Of a stretch of DNA of 64,000 nt, positions 17,514 through 25,526 are shown in pieces (within the stretch, counting starts at the first letter, position 1; the number at the start of each line of letters is the position of its first letter). Below the pieces are notes generated by a model, which was not told the DNA's origin, ran no database searches, and was given only the letters and a program-made list of their open reading frames with translations. A program made the translations under genes and the position numbers. The DNA comes from Pyrinomonadaceae bacterium (GTDB taxonomy: Bacteria > Acidobacteriota > Blastocatellia > Pyrinomonadales > Pyrinomonadaceae), in the NCBI GenBank assembly GCA_021228405.1, contig JAJQRF010000004.1, positions 372,001-436,000 of the forward strand, given 5' to 3'.

Positions 17514-20024
17514 CTAACGCAATCCGGCTTGACCGAATTGTTCCGTTCCGAAAGTGCCGATGCCGTTTAGTTTGAAGCTGAAAACGGCGCGGTTTTCGCG
17601 GCGCACGCCGACATCGTAAGTGTAATATTGGACGGTGACGGCACAGCAATCGCCCGCGTAGCCGAGCGTGTAAAGCGAGGAAATGAGCGGCGAACCGCGT
17701 TTCTGATTGCGCGAATTTTCAAAATCGAAAAACAACGAAGTTCCGCCGAACAAACCTTTGTCGCGGTTGCCGACGAAAACCGAAGGACTCCACTGCGAAC
17801 CGCGCAGAGTTCCCGCTTCCTTGCCGTCACGGTTGATAAACTGCGATAAGGTCGGAACCAAAGCGACGGCGCGGGTGTAGTAAAAAGTCTGAAACAATTT
17901 CAAAAACCGCGTGTCGTAACCGACGGTTGCCGAAATATCGCGCATACCTTCGCCGTTCAAGCCGATGTCGGTTCGCATACTCGCAAAAATGGTTTTGCGC
18001 GGTCGGTAGGTCAGATCGAAATTGACGGGCGAAAACCGGCGCGGGATACCGCCGAACGTGTAAAACGTCAACGCCGTGATCGGCGCGATCTGGTTTCTCT
18101 GCCCTGCGACGAGCGCGCCGCCGAAATTACGGTCGAAAAAATATTTGCCGCGCATCGTCAGCGTAAAAAGTTCGTAAGGCTGAACCGCCAGCGGTTTCTT
18201 TTCCGACTCATTTTTTTGCGCGAGCAATTTTTGTGCTTCTTCCGTGACGGCTTCGGCGTAACGGCGCGTGTAAAAGCGATTGATAACGCCGTATTCGATC
18301 TCGTTAGTGTCCGTCATCGTGTCCTGATAATCGAAACGGATGATCTTATTGAAATTGTCCACGCCTTTTATCAAACGATAAGTCAGAAAAGGTTCGATGA
18401 CGTGGCGGAATTTGAAAATATCTTCCTTGCCGTAATAATTTCGCGCTAATGCGACGGGGCGAATATTGAACTCGAACTCGCCGTATTTACGGATCACGTC
18501 GCGCCCGACGACCTGACGCATATCGTTGAACGAATTTGAATAATATGTCACGCGGGTCGAAGCGGTCGCCGTGAAATCGAAATAGCGCGTCGAAAACGGG
18601 ATCGAAACCTGCGGATGCACGTCGAAACGCTGACCGAGCGCGGGCGAAACGACCGGATCGCTTCCCGTTTGCAGACGATAAGCAACGATGTTATCGACTT
18701 CTTCGCGGCGCGAAACGCCTTCCAGACTCGTTTTGAACGAAAAATAAACGTTATCCAGAAATGAAAGCCGCGAAGGACGTTTTTCAAAATTGATGCTCGG
18801 CAAATTGCGCGTTTTGACGCGCACGTTCGGAATCGAGATGACCTGCGAACGCGCCAAAAGATTCAGTGTGTAATTGTCCCAACTCTTATTTATAAAGCCC
18901 TGCGAAACCTCGATCGGCGAAATGATCTGCTGAATCCCGTCGGAAAAAACCTGCCGAAAGGCGAGATTCGAGGTCAGACGGACATCGGCGGCGGCGGTAA
19001 AACCGTTGGAAAAATAATGAACGCCTTGACCGTAAACGAGCGTTCCGCCCTGATCGGGCGTTTCGGGCGAAGCCTCCGCACCGAAAATGCGGTCTTTGAC
19101 GGCGTAAAATCCGAAATCGAGATACGAACGCGAATTAAAACGCGTGCGGAAATCCATTCCGAAACCAAGTCCGCGCGAGCTGAAAATATCGCCGCGCAAG
19201 ACGACATCAGCCGAACGTCCCAGAGTTTGATAATACGCGCCCGAAAGCTGAACGCCGCGATTGGGCGAAAATCCGAAGGTCGGCGTTAAGAAACCAGAAC
19301 TGCGGTCTTGTTCCCGAATCGGGATCGAAATATACGGGAAAGCGATGACGGGAACGTCGCGGATGCGAAACTTCGGCTTTTTGAGTTTTACCTTGTCGTT
19401 CGTTTTGATAACGGCTTCGTCCGCCGTAAAGCTCCATTGCGGCACGGCATCTTCGCAAGCCGTAAACTTGCCGTTGACGACCTTGATCTCTTCCAAACCG
19501 ACGCGCTCGACCTCGTCAGCCGTAAAATAGATCACCGTTCCGTCGTTCGTCTGATTGGTAAATCCGGTCGATTCGACAAATTTTCCGAGTTTCGTTTTAT
19601 AATTCCAAACGCCTTTCGTGCCTGTAATGCGCTGATCGTCGCCCTGATCGAAGATCACACTGCCTTCGGCTTCGATGCGGTTGTCGGCTTCATAGATCGT
19701 AATTTTGTCGGCTTGCAGACGATAAATCCCGAATTTCACATCGACGTTTCCGATGTGTTTGACGATGCGCTTTCCGTCTTCGCCTTCAACGGTTTGCGAA
19801 TCGGAATAAACGACGACCTCACCGTTTCCGCCTTCCTGTTCAAATGTTGTTTTTTTCGGTTTCGGCGCGGAAATATCCTGTTGCGGCGAAACGGGATTGA
19901 TATTCGGCGTGTCGGTCAGAGGATTTTGAACCTGTCGGTCAACGGGATTCGGCTGTTGCGCGGAAACTGCGAAAACAAGCGAAAAGAAAGCCGAGAAAAT
20001 AAATAAAGAAGTATAAAAACGCAT
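17514..20024 (-). CDS. lptD: LPS-assembly outer-membrane protein LptD
   Basis: Outer-membrane barrel that, with LptE, inserts LPS into the outer leaflet. The 836 residues show a signal peptide (1-22, 'VSAQ'), a Pro-rich spacer, an OstA/LptA-like jellyroll (about 65-200: 'VVVYSDSQTVEGEDGKRIV', 'QADKITIYEADNRIEAEG', 'KGVWNYKTKLGKFVESTG'), the hinge 'KPKFRIRDVPVIAFPYISIP' with 'SSGFLTPTFGFSPNRGVQLSG', then a large beta barrel. Aromatic strands run to near the C-terminus. Length is normal. It is divergent from the NtrC-type regulator gene, which begins 130 bp away; no lptE is seen next to it. Confidence 0.93.
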   Translation of the reverse strand: MRFYTSLFIFSAFFSLVFAVSAQQPNPVDRQVQNPLTDTPNINPVSPQQDISAPKPKKTTFEQEGGNGEVVVYSDSQTVEGEDGKRIVKHIGNVDVKFGIYRLQADKITIYEADNRIEAEGSVIFDQGDDQRITGTKGVWNYKTKLGKFVESTGFTNQTNDGTVIYFTADEVERVGLEEIKVVNGKFTACEDAVPQWSFTADEAVIKTNDKVKLKKPKFRIRDVPVIAFPYISIPIREQDRSSGFLTPTFGFSPNRGVQLSGAYYQTLGRSADVVLRGDIFSSRGLGFGMDFRTRFNSRSYLDFGFYAVKDRIFGAEASPETPDQGGTLVYGQGVHYFSNGFTAAADVRLTSNLAFRQVFSDGIQQIISPIEVSQGFINKSWDNYTLNLLARSQVISIPNVRVKTRNLPSINFEKRPSRLSFLDNVYFSFKTSLEGVSRREEVDNIVAYRLQTGSDPVVSPALGQRFDVHPQVSIPFSTRYFDFTATASTRVTYYSNSFNDMRQVVGRDVIRKYGEFEFNIRPVALARNYYGKEDIFKFRHVIEPFLTYRLIKGVDNFNKIIRFDYQDTMTDTNEIEYGVINRFYTRRYAEAVTEEAQKLLAQKNESEKKPLAVQPYELFTLTMRGKYFFDRNFGGALVAGQRNQIAPITALTFYTFGGIPRRFSPVNFDLTYRPRKTIFASMRTDIGLNGEGMRDISATVGYDTRFLKLFQTFYYTRAVALVPTLSQFINRDGKEAGTLRGSQWSPSVFVGNRDKGLFGGTSLFFDFENSRNQKRGSPLISSLYTLGYAGDCCAVTVQYYTYDVGVRRENRAVFSFKLNGIGTFGTEQFGQAGLR

Positions 20025-20153
20025 TTGAATTCCGTCGAGATAAATTTGATGCTAACACGAAACGAATTGAAAATTAAAAATGAAAAATTCAAAATCGGAT
20101 TTCAGATATTTCATTTTGCTTTTTTGCCTTTTAACTTTAAATTTAACTTAACT

Positions 20154-21503
20154 ATGTCCAAACAAAATGTGTTAGTCGTCGAAGATGAAGAATTGATGCG
20201 TTCGATCCTGAGGCAGTTGCTCGAAGATGCGGGCTACGAGGTTTTTACCGCCAGCAGTGCCGAAACCGCGCTCGAAATTTTTCCGAACAACGATATTTCC
20301 GTAACGCTGACCGACATCAAAATGGGCGGTATGGACGGATTGGAATTGCTCGACCGCATCAAGGCGATCGACGAAGAAGCGATCGTGATCGTGATGACGG
20401 CTTATTCTTCGGTCGATTCGGCGATCGCCGCGCTCCGCAAAGGCGTTTACGATTACATCACGAAACCTTTCGTCAACGAAGATTTGCTCCAAACCGTCAA
20501 AAACGCGCTTCGCACGAAAGAGCTTTTCCGCGAAAACCGCGCATTACGCCGCGAACTTAACCAAAAATATAATTTTGCCGAGATCATCGGAAACAGCGAA
20601 CGGCTTCAGGAAATCTTTCGTTTGGTGCAGAAAGTCGCGGATACGAATGCGGGAATTTTGATTCAGGGCGAATCGGGAACGGGCAAGGAATTGATCGCAC
20701 GCGCGATTCATTTCAACAGCAACCGCGCAAGCAAACCTTTTCTCGCCGTCAACTGCGGCGCACTGCCCGAATCCCTGCTCGAATCCGAGCTTTTCGGACA
20801 TACGAAAGGTTCGTTTACAGGCGCGACGACCGACAAAAAAGGACTTTTCCGTTCAGCCGAAGGCGGCACGATCTTTCTCGACGAGATCGGCGAAATGCCG
20901 CAGCCATTGCAGGTAAAACTGCTTCGCGCGCTTCAGGAACACGAAGTCACGCCGCTCGGTTCTTCCGTTCCCGTCAAATTCAATGCACGAATAATTGCCG
21001 CGACCAACAAAAATCTCGAAGCGGAAGTGGCGGACGGAAATTTCCGCGAAGACCTTTTTTATCGGTTGAACGTCATCGAAATTTCCCTGCCGCCGTTGCG
21101 CGAAAGACGCGAAGACATTCCGCTTTTGGCGAAACATTTTACTGCGAAATCGGCACGAAACCAGAACGCGCCGGAAAAAAACGTGACGAAGGAAGCAATG
21201 TCTGCGCTTTTGAATTATCGTTGGCAAGGCAACGTCCGCGAGTTGGAAAATGCGATCGAACGCGCCTTTATTTTGTCGGGTGACGAGATCGAAGTTGCCG
21301 ATCTGCCGCCGAAAATCCGTTCGGGCGCGGACAGCTATTTCGAGATACGCGACCCCGAAGGCTTGCGTCCGACGCTCGAAGAAATGGAACGCCGCTATAT
21401 TTTGGAGATTATAAAGTCGGTTGGTGACGACAAAACCGAAGCCGCGAACATCCTTGGCATCGACCTTTCGACGCTTTACCGGAAATTGAAGAGATATGAA
21501 TAG
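20154..21503 (+). CDS. NtrC-family sigma-54-dependent response regulator
   Basis: 449 residues from the ATG at 20154; the open frame reaches back to 20025 but that part reads as translated AT-rich leader. Order: receiver domain (1-120, phospho-acceptor Asp54 in 'TDIKMGGMDG'), AAA+ domain (about 142-375, Walker A 'GESGTGKE' 172-179, sigma-54 contact loop 'GSFTGA' 219-224, Walker B 'GTIFLDEIGEM'), Fis-type helix-turn-helix at the end ('EAANILGIDLSTLYRKLKR'). No histidine kinase is adjacent, so it is an orphan here. It is divergent from lptD, but control of lptD is only a guess. Confidence 0.95.
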   Translation: MSKQNVLVVEDEELMRSILRQLLEDAGYEVFTASSAETALEIFPNNDISVTLTDIKMGGMDGLELLDRIKAIDEEAIVIVMTAYSSVDSAIAALRKGVYDYITKPFVNEDLLQTVKNALRTKELFRENRALRRELNQKYNFAEIIGNSERLQEIFRLVQKVADTNAGILIQGESGTGKELIARAIHFNSNRASKPFLAVNCGALPESLLESELFGHTKGSFTGATTDKKGLFRSAEGGTIFLDEIGEMPQPLQVKLLRALQEHEVTPLGSSVPVKFNARIIAATNKNLEAEVADGNFREDLFYRLNVIEISLPPLRERREDIPLLAKHFTAKSARNQNAPEKNVTKEAMSALLNYRWQGNVRELENAIERAFILSGDEIEVADLPPKIRSGADSYFEIRDPEGLRPTLEEMERRYILEIIKSVGDDKTEAANILGIDLSTLYRKLKRYE

Positions 21504-21588
21504 AAAAATTGTCCGCGAAAGAGCGCGAAAAAAGAGAAAAGATAATAAAACATTTTCTTTTTTTGTGTCTTTTCGCGGGCAAATTTTT
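21504..21588. repeat. Quasi-palindrome between convergent genes
   Basis: Left arm 21504-21540 ('TTGTCCGCGAAAGAGCGCG') and right arm 21553-21588 ('TGTCTTTTCGCGGGCAAAT') are imperfect reverse complements of about 36 nt with a short loop. It fills the gap between the regulator and the lipoprotein gene, both ending here, and may serve as a two-way terminator. Related in style to the elements at 1668-1799 and 59269-59379. Confidence 0.8.
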
Positions 21589-21592
21589 CTGA

Positions 21593-22111
21593 TTACTTCG
21601 AGAGAAGTTCGAGCACGAAATAGTTTGAATTTTCCATCCTGATAAGTCTGCCGTCGGCGTAGGGAGGTTGGAAAAATTGTTCTGCACTGTAAGCATTTCC
21701 CTTCAAAGTGTCGTCGCCGCTCAGTTCGCTCTGGGCGACGAGTTCAGCCGGAAACCAAGTTTCGACAGGGATCGTGGTTGGGGTCGCGGGCTTTTTCGCT
21801 TCGGCTTCGGCAACGACCTTAGTCGATTCTTCGGGTAAAAATTTCAAAACGGCGGTGATCTTTTTGGAATTTTGACCGCCCAAAACTTCCTCGCGCCACA
21901 TCGCTTCCTCGGGATGAAAAGGAATTTTCACCAATGTTTCAAGTTCTTCGATATTGTCTTTAGCGGTTATTTTCTTTTCATTGAAATTGGCTTGATTGAC
22001 GTTTGAATTCGGCGGATTATTCGCCGCGTTTTGGCTTTCATCCGCACCGCAAGCCGTAAAAAAAAGAGTCAGCGAGAGGAGAAAAAAATATTTGGGGACA
22101 AATTTCATCAT
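21593..22111 (-). CDS. Putative lipoprotein of unknown function
   Basis: 172 residues with a lipoprotein signal peptide: hydrophobic residues 8-19 and lipobox 'FFTAC' with Cys21. An Asn-rich stretch (about 28-45) follows, which is common as a flexible tether, then a small soluble domain that includes 'VKIPFHPEEAMWREEVLGG' and ends 'YADGRLIRMENSNYFVLELLSK'. Probably anchored in the inner leaflet of the outer membrane. The family is not recognised. Confidence 0.7.
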   Translation of the reverse strand: MMKFVPKYFFLLSLTLFFTACGADESQNAANNPPNSNVNQANFNEKKITAKDNIEELETLVKIPFHPEEAMWREEVLGGQNSKKITAVLKFLPEESTKVVAEAEAKKPATPTTIPVETWFPAELVAQSELSGDDTLKGNAYSAEQFFQPPYADGRLIRMENSNYFVLELLSK

Positions 22112-22251
22112 TCGATTTTATATAGATTTGAGATTCTTGGCAATCGTTCCGCAAGGTCGGTGCGGCTTTGGTCTTGCTTTGAGATTTTTCACGCCTTAAA
22201 CTACTATTAGAATCAAATTTAATCACGATATAACAGAAAATTTTAACTATT

Positions 22252-23925
22252 ATGGCAGAAGTAAAAGAAGCAATTTCGGAAGCACAATCAAACAAAGAAC
22301 GTTGGGAAAAAGAAACATTACAAAAAGTTTTGGACAAAACGCCCGAAAGAAAGGCGAAATTTGAAGGCGTTTCGCTCGAATCGGTCGAACGGCTTTACAC
22401 CGAAGCCGACACGGAAAACACCGACGAGATCGGATTTCCCGGCGAGTATCCGTATAAACGCGGAATTCACCCGACAGGCTATCGCGGAAAGCTCTGGACG
22501 ATGCGCCAATTTGCCGGATTTTCTTCGCCCGAAGAAACCAATAAACGTTTCAAATACCTGATGGCACAAGGTCAGACCGGACTTTCGACGGCTTACGATC
22601 TGCCCGCTCTGATGGGCTTGGACGCGGATTCGCCGCTTTCGGAAGGCGAAGTCGGCAAATGCGGCGTGGCGGTTTCTTCATTCGCCGATTTTGAAGTTCT
22701 GTTCGACGGGATCAATCTCGAAGAAGTCACCGTTTCGCAGACTATCAATGCGCCCGCGTGGATTTTCCTTGCATTTTACGTCGCTTTAGCCGAAAAACAA
22801 GGCTGTAATTTAAATAAGATTTCGGGAACTCTGCAAAACGATATTTTGAAGGAATACATCGCGCAGAAGGAATGGATTTACCCGATCAAACCCGCGATGA
22901 AGCTCGTCATCGATACGTTTGAATTCTGCTCGAAAAACGTTCCGAAATATAATCCGATTTCCGTCAGCGGCTATCACATCCGCGAAGCGGGCGCGACGGC
23001 TTTACAGGAATTGGCATTTACTCTGCGCGACGGTGTCGAATACGTTCAATACGGTGTTGAACGCGGTTTGGACGTGGACGAATTCGTGCCGCGCATCTCG
23101 TTTTTCTTTAACGCCCACAACGACTTTTTCGAGGAGATCGCCAAATACCGCGCCGCCCGTGTCATTTGGGCGAAAACGATGAAGGAACGTTTCGGCGCGA
23201 AAAATCCGCGTTCGCTTCAGCTTCGTTTCCACACGCAAACTGCCGGAGTTTCATTGACCGTTCAGCAACCTTTGAACAATATCGCCAGAGTTGCGATTCA
23301 GGCACTCGCGGGAGTTTTGGGCGGCACGCAGTCGCTTCACACCGATTCTTACGACGAAGCACTCGCGCTTCCGTCCGATCAAGCCGCGCTCATCGCGCTC
23401 CGCACACAGCAGATCATCGCCGAAGAAACGGGCGTGGTAAACACGGTCGATCCGCTCGGCGGTTCGTATTATCTCGAAGCTCTGACGCAGAAAATGGTTG
23501 ACGGATGTTTCGATTATTTCGACAAGATCGACGGATTCGGCGGAATGGTCGAAGCGGTCGAAGCCGGATTTCCGCAACGCGAAATTCAGGAATCGGCGTA
23601 TCAATATCAAAAAGCCGTCGAACGCAAGGAACAAACGATCGTCGGAGTCAACAAATACGCGATGGAAGACGAAGGCTACAAAACCGAAATTCTCCAGATC
23701 GACGAAACCGTGCGCGATCACCAGTTAGCCCGTTTGCAAGAAACCAAAACCAAACGCGACAACGGCGCAGTTGCAAACGTCTTGGAAAAACTGAAAAAAT
23801 CGGCGCAAGCTAACGAAAACCTGATGCCGACAACCATCGAAGCCGTCAAAGCCTACGCCACCGTCGAAGAAATCTGCACGGCTCTGCGCGATGTTTACGG
23901 CATTTACGAAGAACCGGCTTTTTAG
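22252..23925 (+). CDS. Methylmalonyl-CoA mutase, catalytic (large) chain
   Basis: Interconverts methylmalonyl-CoA and succinyl-CoA with adenosylcobalamin, the last step of propionyl-CoA use. The 557 residues cover only the TIM-barrel substrate domain: '[20 protein letters not shown]' region, '[20 protein letters not shown]', '[16 protein letters not shown]', '[18 protein letters not shown]' and '[18 protein letters not shown]'. The cobalamin-binding domain is absent here and is encoded by the separate gene at 29246-29650, so this is the two-gene form of the enzyme. Length is normal for such a chain. Two small conserved genes follow at once. Confidence 0.94.
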   Translation: MAEVKEAISEAQSNKERWEKETLQKVLDKTPERKAKFEGVSLESVERLYTEADTENTDEIGFPGEYPYKRGIHPTGYRGKLWTMRQFAGFSSPEETNKRFKYLMAQGQTGLSTAYDLPALMGLDADSPLSEGEVGKCGVAVSSFADFEVLFDGINLEEVTVSQTINAPAWIFLAFYVALAEKQGCNLNKISGTLQNDILKEYIAQKEWIYPIKPAMKLVIDTFEFCSKNVPKYNPISVSGYHIREAGATALQELAFTLRDGVEYVQYGVERGLDVDEFVPRISFFFNAHNDFFEEIAKYRAARVIWAKTMKERFGAKNPRSLQLRFHTQTAGVSLTVQQPLNNIARVAIQALAGVLGGTQSLHTDSYDEALALPSDQAALIALRTQQIIAEETGVVNTVDPLGGSYYLEALTQKMVDGCFDYFDKIDGFGGMVEAVEAGFPQREIQESAYQYQKAVERKEQTIVGVNKYAMEDEGYKTEILQIDETVRDHQLARLQETKTKRDNGAVANVLEKLKKSAQANENLMPTTIEAVKAYATVEEICTALRDVYGIYEEPAF

Positions 23926-23934
23926 TTGACGCAA

Positions 23935-24174
23935 ATGATAGACTTTAAATTAGTCAGCCAAATCACGAATATTGAAATTATTGCCGTCGGAAACAGTATT
24001 CGTGATTTGGCGCGTTTGAACCGAACGCACGGCAAAGGTCGTTGGCGAAAATTAAAAGGTATCGCAAATGTCGAACTTCCGAGCGGCAAAATTCGGCTTG
24101 CAGAAGTTCATTGGTATGAAGCGCACGGCATCGGCAAAAAGGAAATGAAAATCAAACTGCCGTTTTTAGATTAG
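23935..24174 (+). CDS. Conserved small protein, first of a pair
   Basis: 79 residues from the ATG at 23935, 9 bp after the mutase stop. Motifs such as 'NIEIIAVGNSIRDLARLNR', 'GKGRWRKLKGIANVELPSG' and 'EVHWYEAHGIGKKEMKIK' match, from memory, a small family common in cyanobacteria and other phyla that has no proven function. The fold looks alpha/beta and basic. It is followed 2 bp later by another small gene (24177-24395), and the pair may be a two-gene unit; a toxin-antitoxin role is possible but unproven. Confidence 0.72.
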   Translation: MIDFKLVSQITNIEIIAVGNSIRDLARLNRTHGKGRWRKLKGIANVELPSGKIRLAEVHWYEAHGIGKKEMKIKLPFLD

Positions 24175-24176
24175 TT

Positions 24177-24395
24177 ATGGAACAACATAAATTTGTAGTT
24201 TGCATTAATAATAAAGGTTACGAATCTTCGCTGGAATTCGGCAAAATCTATCAAGCCATCGAAGATAAAGAGGCTGAAGCCGAAGGATTGATTCGCATTA
24301 TTGATGAAAGCGGCGAAGATTACGGATATTCGCTCGAAAGATTTCACGCCGTCGCGCTCCCGCAAACTTTAGAAAACGTTTTACGCGCCGCTTAA
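24177..24395 (+). CDS. Conserved small protein, second of a pair
   Basis: 72 residues, acidic, beginning 2 bp after the previous stop. 'KFVVCINNKGYESSLEFGKIYQ', in pieces, and 'GLIRIIDESGEDYGYSLERF' resemble short conserved proteins that start with a beta strand followed by 'L-x-x-x-K-x-Y' and an 'IDESGEDY' motif. Such proteins are often found with small partner genes. Role unknown; the basic/acidic pairing with the upstream product suggests they could bind each other. Confidence 0.68.
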   Translation: MEQHKFVVCINNKGYESSLEFGKIYQAIEDKEAEAEGLIRIIDESGEDYGYSLERFHAVALPQTLENVLRAA

Positions 24396-24447
24396 TCATC
24401 GAATAAACCTTTACGACTTTACATAATTCATTGTAGGAGTATAAATT

Positions 24448-25002
24448 GTGAAACCGTTTTTCTTCCCGACACAGGGCGATTTTCGCAAATGGCTTGAGGA
24501 AAATCACGAAAAAGAAAATGAAATTATCGTCGGGTTTTACAACGTGAAATCGGGCAAAACTTCGATGACTTGGAGTGAAGCGGTCGATCAGGCTTTGTGT
24601 TTCGGGTGGATTGACGGGGTGCGGCGGAAGGTGGATGAGGAAAGTTATTCAAATCGGTTCACGCCGCGTCGGGCTAATTCAAATTGGAGTGCGGTCAATA
24701 TTGAAAAGATTCGCGTTTTGACGGAAAAAGGTTTGATGATGCCGGCGGGAATTGCGGCGTTTGAGAAACGCAAAGAGGAAAAATCGGCGATATATGCTTA
24801 CGAAAATGAGTTGAAGCAGTTTTCCGACGAATTTGAAAAGCAGTTCAAAAATCATGCAACGGCTTGGGAGTTTTTTGAGAAACAGGCAAATTGGTATAAA
24901 AAGCAGATGATAAATTGGGTGATGACCGCAAAGCAGGAAAAAACCCGTCAGAGCCGACTTGAAAAATTGATCGCGGCAAGCGAAAATAGCGAGAAAATTT
25001 GA
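24448..25002 (+). CDS. YdeI/OmdA-family protein
   Basis: 184 residues from a GTG start with TAGGAG 8 nt upstream. The N-terminal half has the YdeI signature: 'FPTQGDFRKWLEENH', 'EIIVGFYNVKSGKTSMTWSE', 'AVDQALCFGWIDGVRRKVDE' and 'FTPRRANSNWSAVNIEK'. The C-terminal part is a Lys/Glu-rich helical region ('WVMTAKQEKTRQSRLEKLI'). The family is linked to stress and bacteriocin resistance in some bacteria, but the reaction is unknown. It is cytosolic. It probably shares a transcript with the GNAT gene after it (22 bp gap). Confidence 0.85.
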   Translation: MKPFFFPTQGDFRKWLEENHEKENEIIVGFYNVKSGKTSMTWSEAVDQALCFGWIDGVRRKVDEESYSNRFTPRRANSNWSAVNIEKIRVLTEKGLMMPAGIAAFEKRKEEKSAIYAYENELKQFSDEFEKQFKNHATAWEFFEKQANWYKKQMINWVMTAKQEKTRQSRLEKLIAASENSEKI

Positions 25003-25024
25003 AGTAAACCCTTTTAATCTAAAA

Positions 25025-25480
25025 ATGAAACTGGAACTTTTGAGAACCGATTCGGAAAATCCCGATTTTCATGAGCTTGTCGTGTTGCTCGACGCGGATT
25101 TGGCGATTCGGGACGGCGCGGAACATTCGTTTTACGCGCAATATAATAAGATCGACAAACTCCGCGAAGTCGTCGTGGCATATGAAAACGAAAAAGCGGT
25201 CGGTTGCGGTGCGTTCAAGGAATACGAACCGAAAACGGCAGAAATCAAGCGGATGTATGTGCGCGAAGATATGCGCGGCAAAGGCATCGCAGGAAAAGTT
25301 TTGAGCGAACTCGAAAATTGGGCAAAGGAACTGGATTTTACGGAATGTATTCTCGAAACGGGTTTGAAACAGCCCGAAGCGATCAGGCTTTATCGAAAAA
25401 GCGGTTATCAAAGGATTCCGAATTACGGTCAGTATGCGGGCGTTGAGAACAGCGTCTGTATGCGGAAATATTTGACTTGA
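25025..25480 (+). CDS. GNAT-family N-acetyltransferase
   Basis: 151 residues with the GNAT core: 'REVVVAYENEKAVGCGAFKEY' strands, 'AEIKRMYVREDMRGKGIAGKVL' containing the acetyl-CoA loop (R/Q-x-x-G-x-G/A as 'RGKGIA'), 'ELDFTECILETGLKQPEAIRLYRKSGYQ' in pieces as motif B. It transfers an acetyl group from acetyl-CoA to an amine; the acceptor is unknown. Confidence 0.9.
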   Translation: MKLELLRTDSENPDFHELVVLLDADLAIRDGAEHSFYAQYNKIDKLREVVVAYENEKAVGCGAFKEYEPKTAEIKRMYVREDMRGKGIAGKVLSELENWAKELDFTECILETGLKQPEAIRLYRKSGYQRIPNYGQYAGVENSVCMRKYLT

Positions 25481-25526
25481 AACGGCTGAAAAGGATTATT
25501 TTTGGAGTGTTCTTTATCGGTTAAAA

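Noticed and set aside
20025-20153. Extension of the NtrC-type regulator to 20025
   Set aside because: AT-rich leader; the receiver domain begins right after the ATG at 20154.
22112-22251. Cobalamin riboswitch before the mutase gene
   Set aside because: No B12-box-like sequence was seen in the 140-bp gap, which is too short for the usual element.
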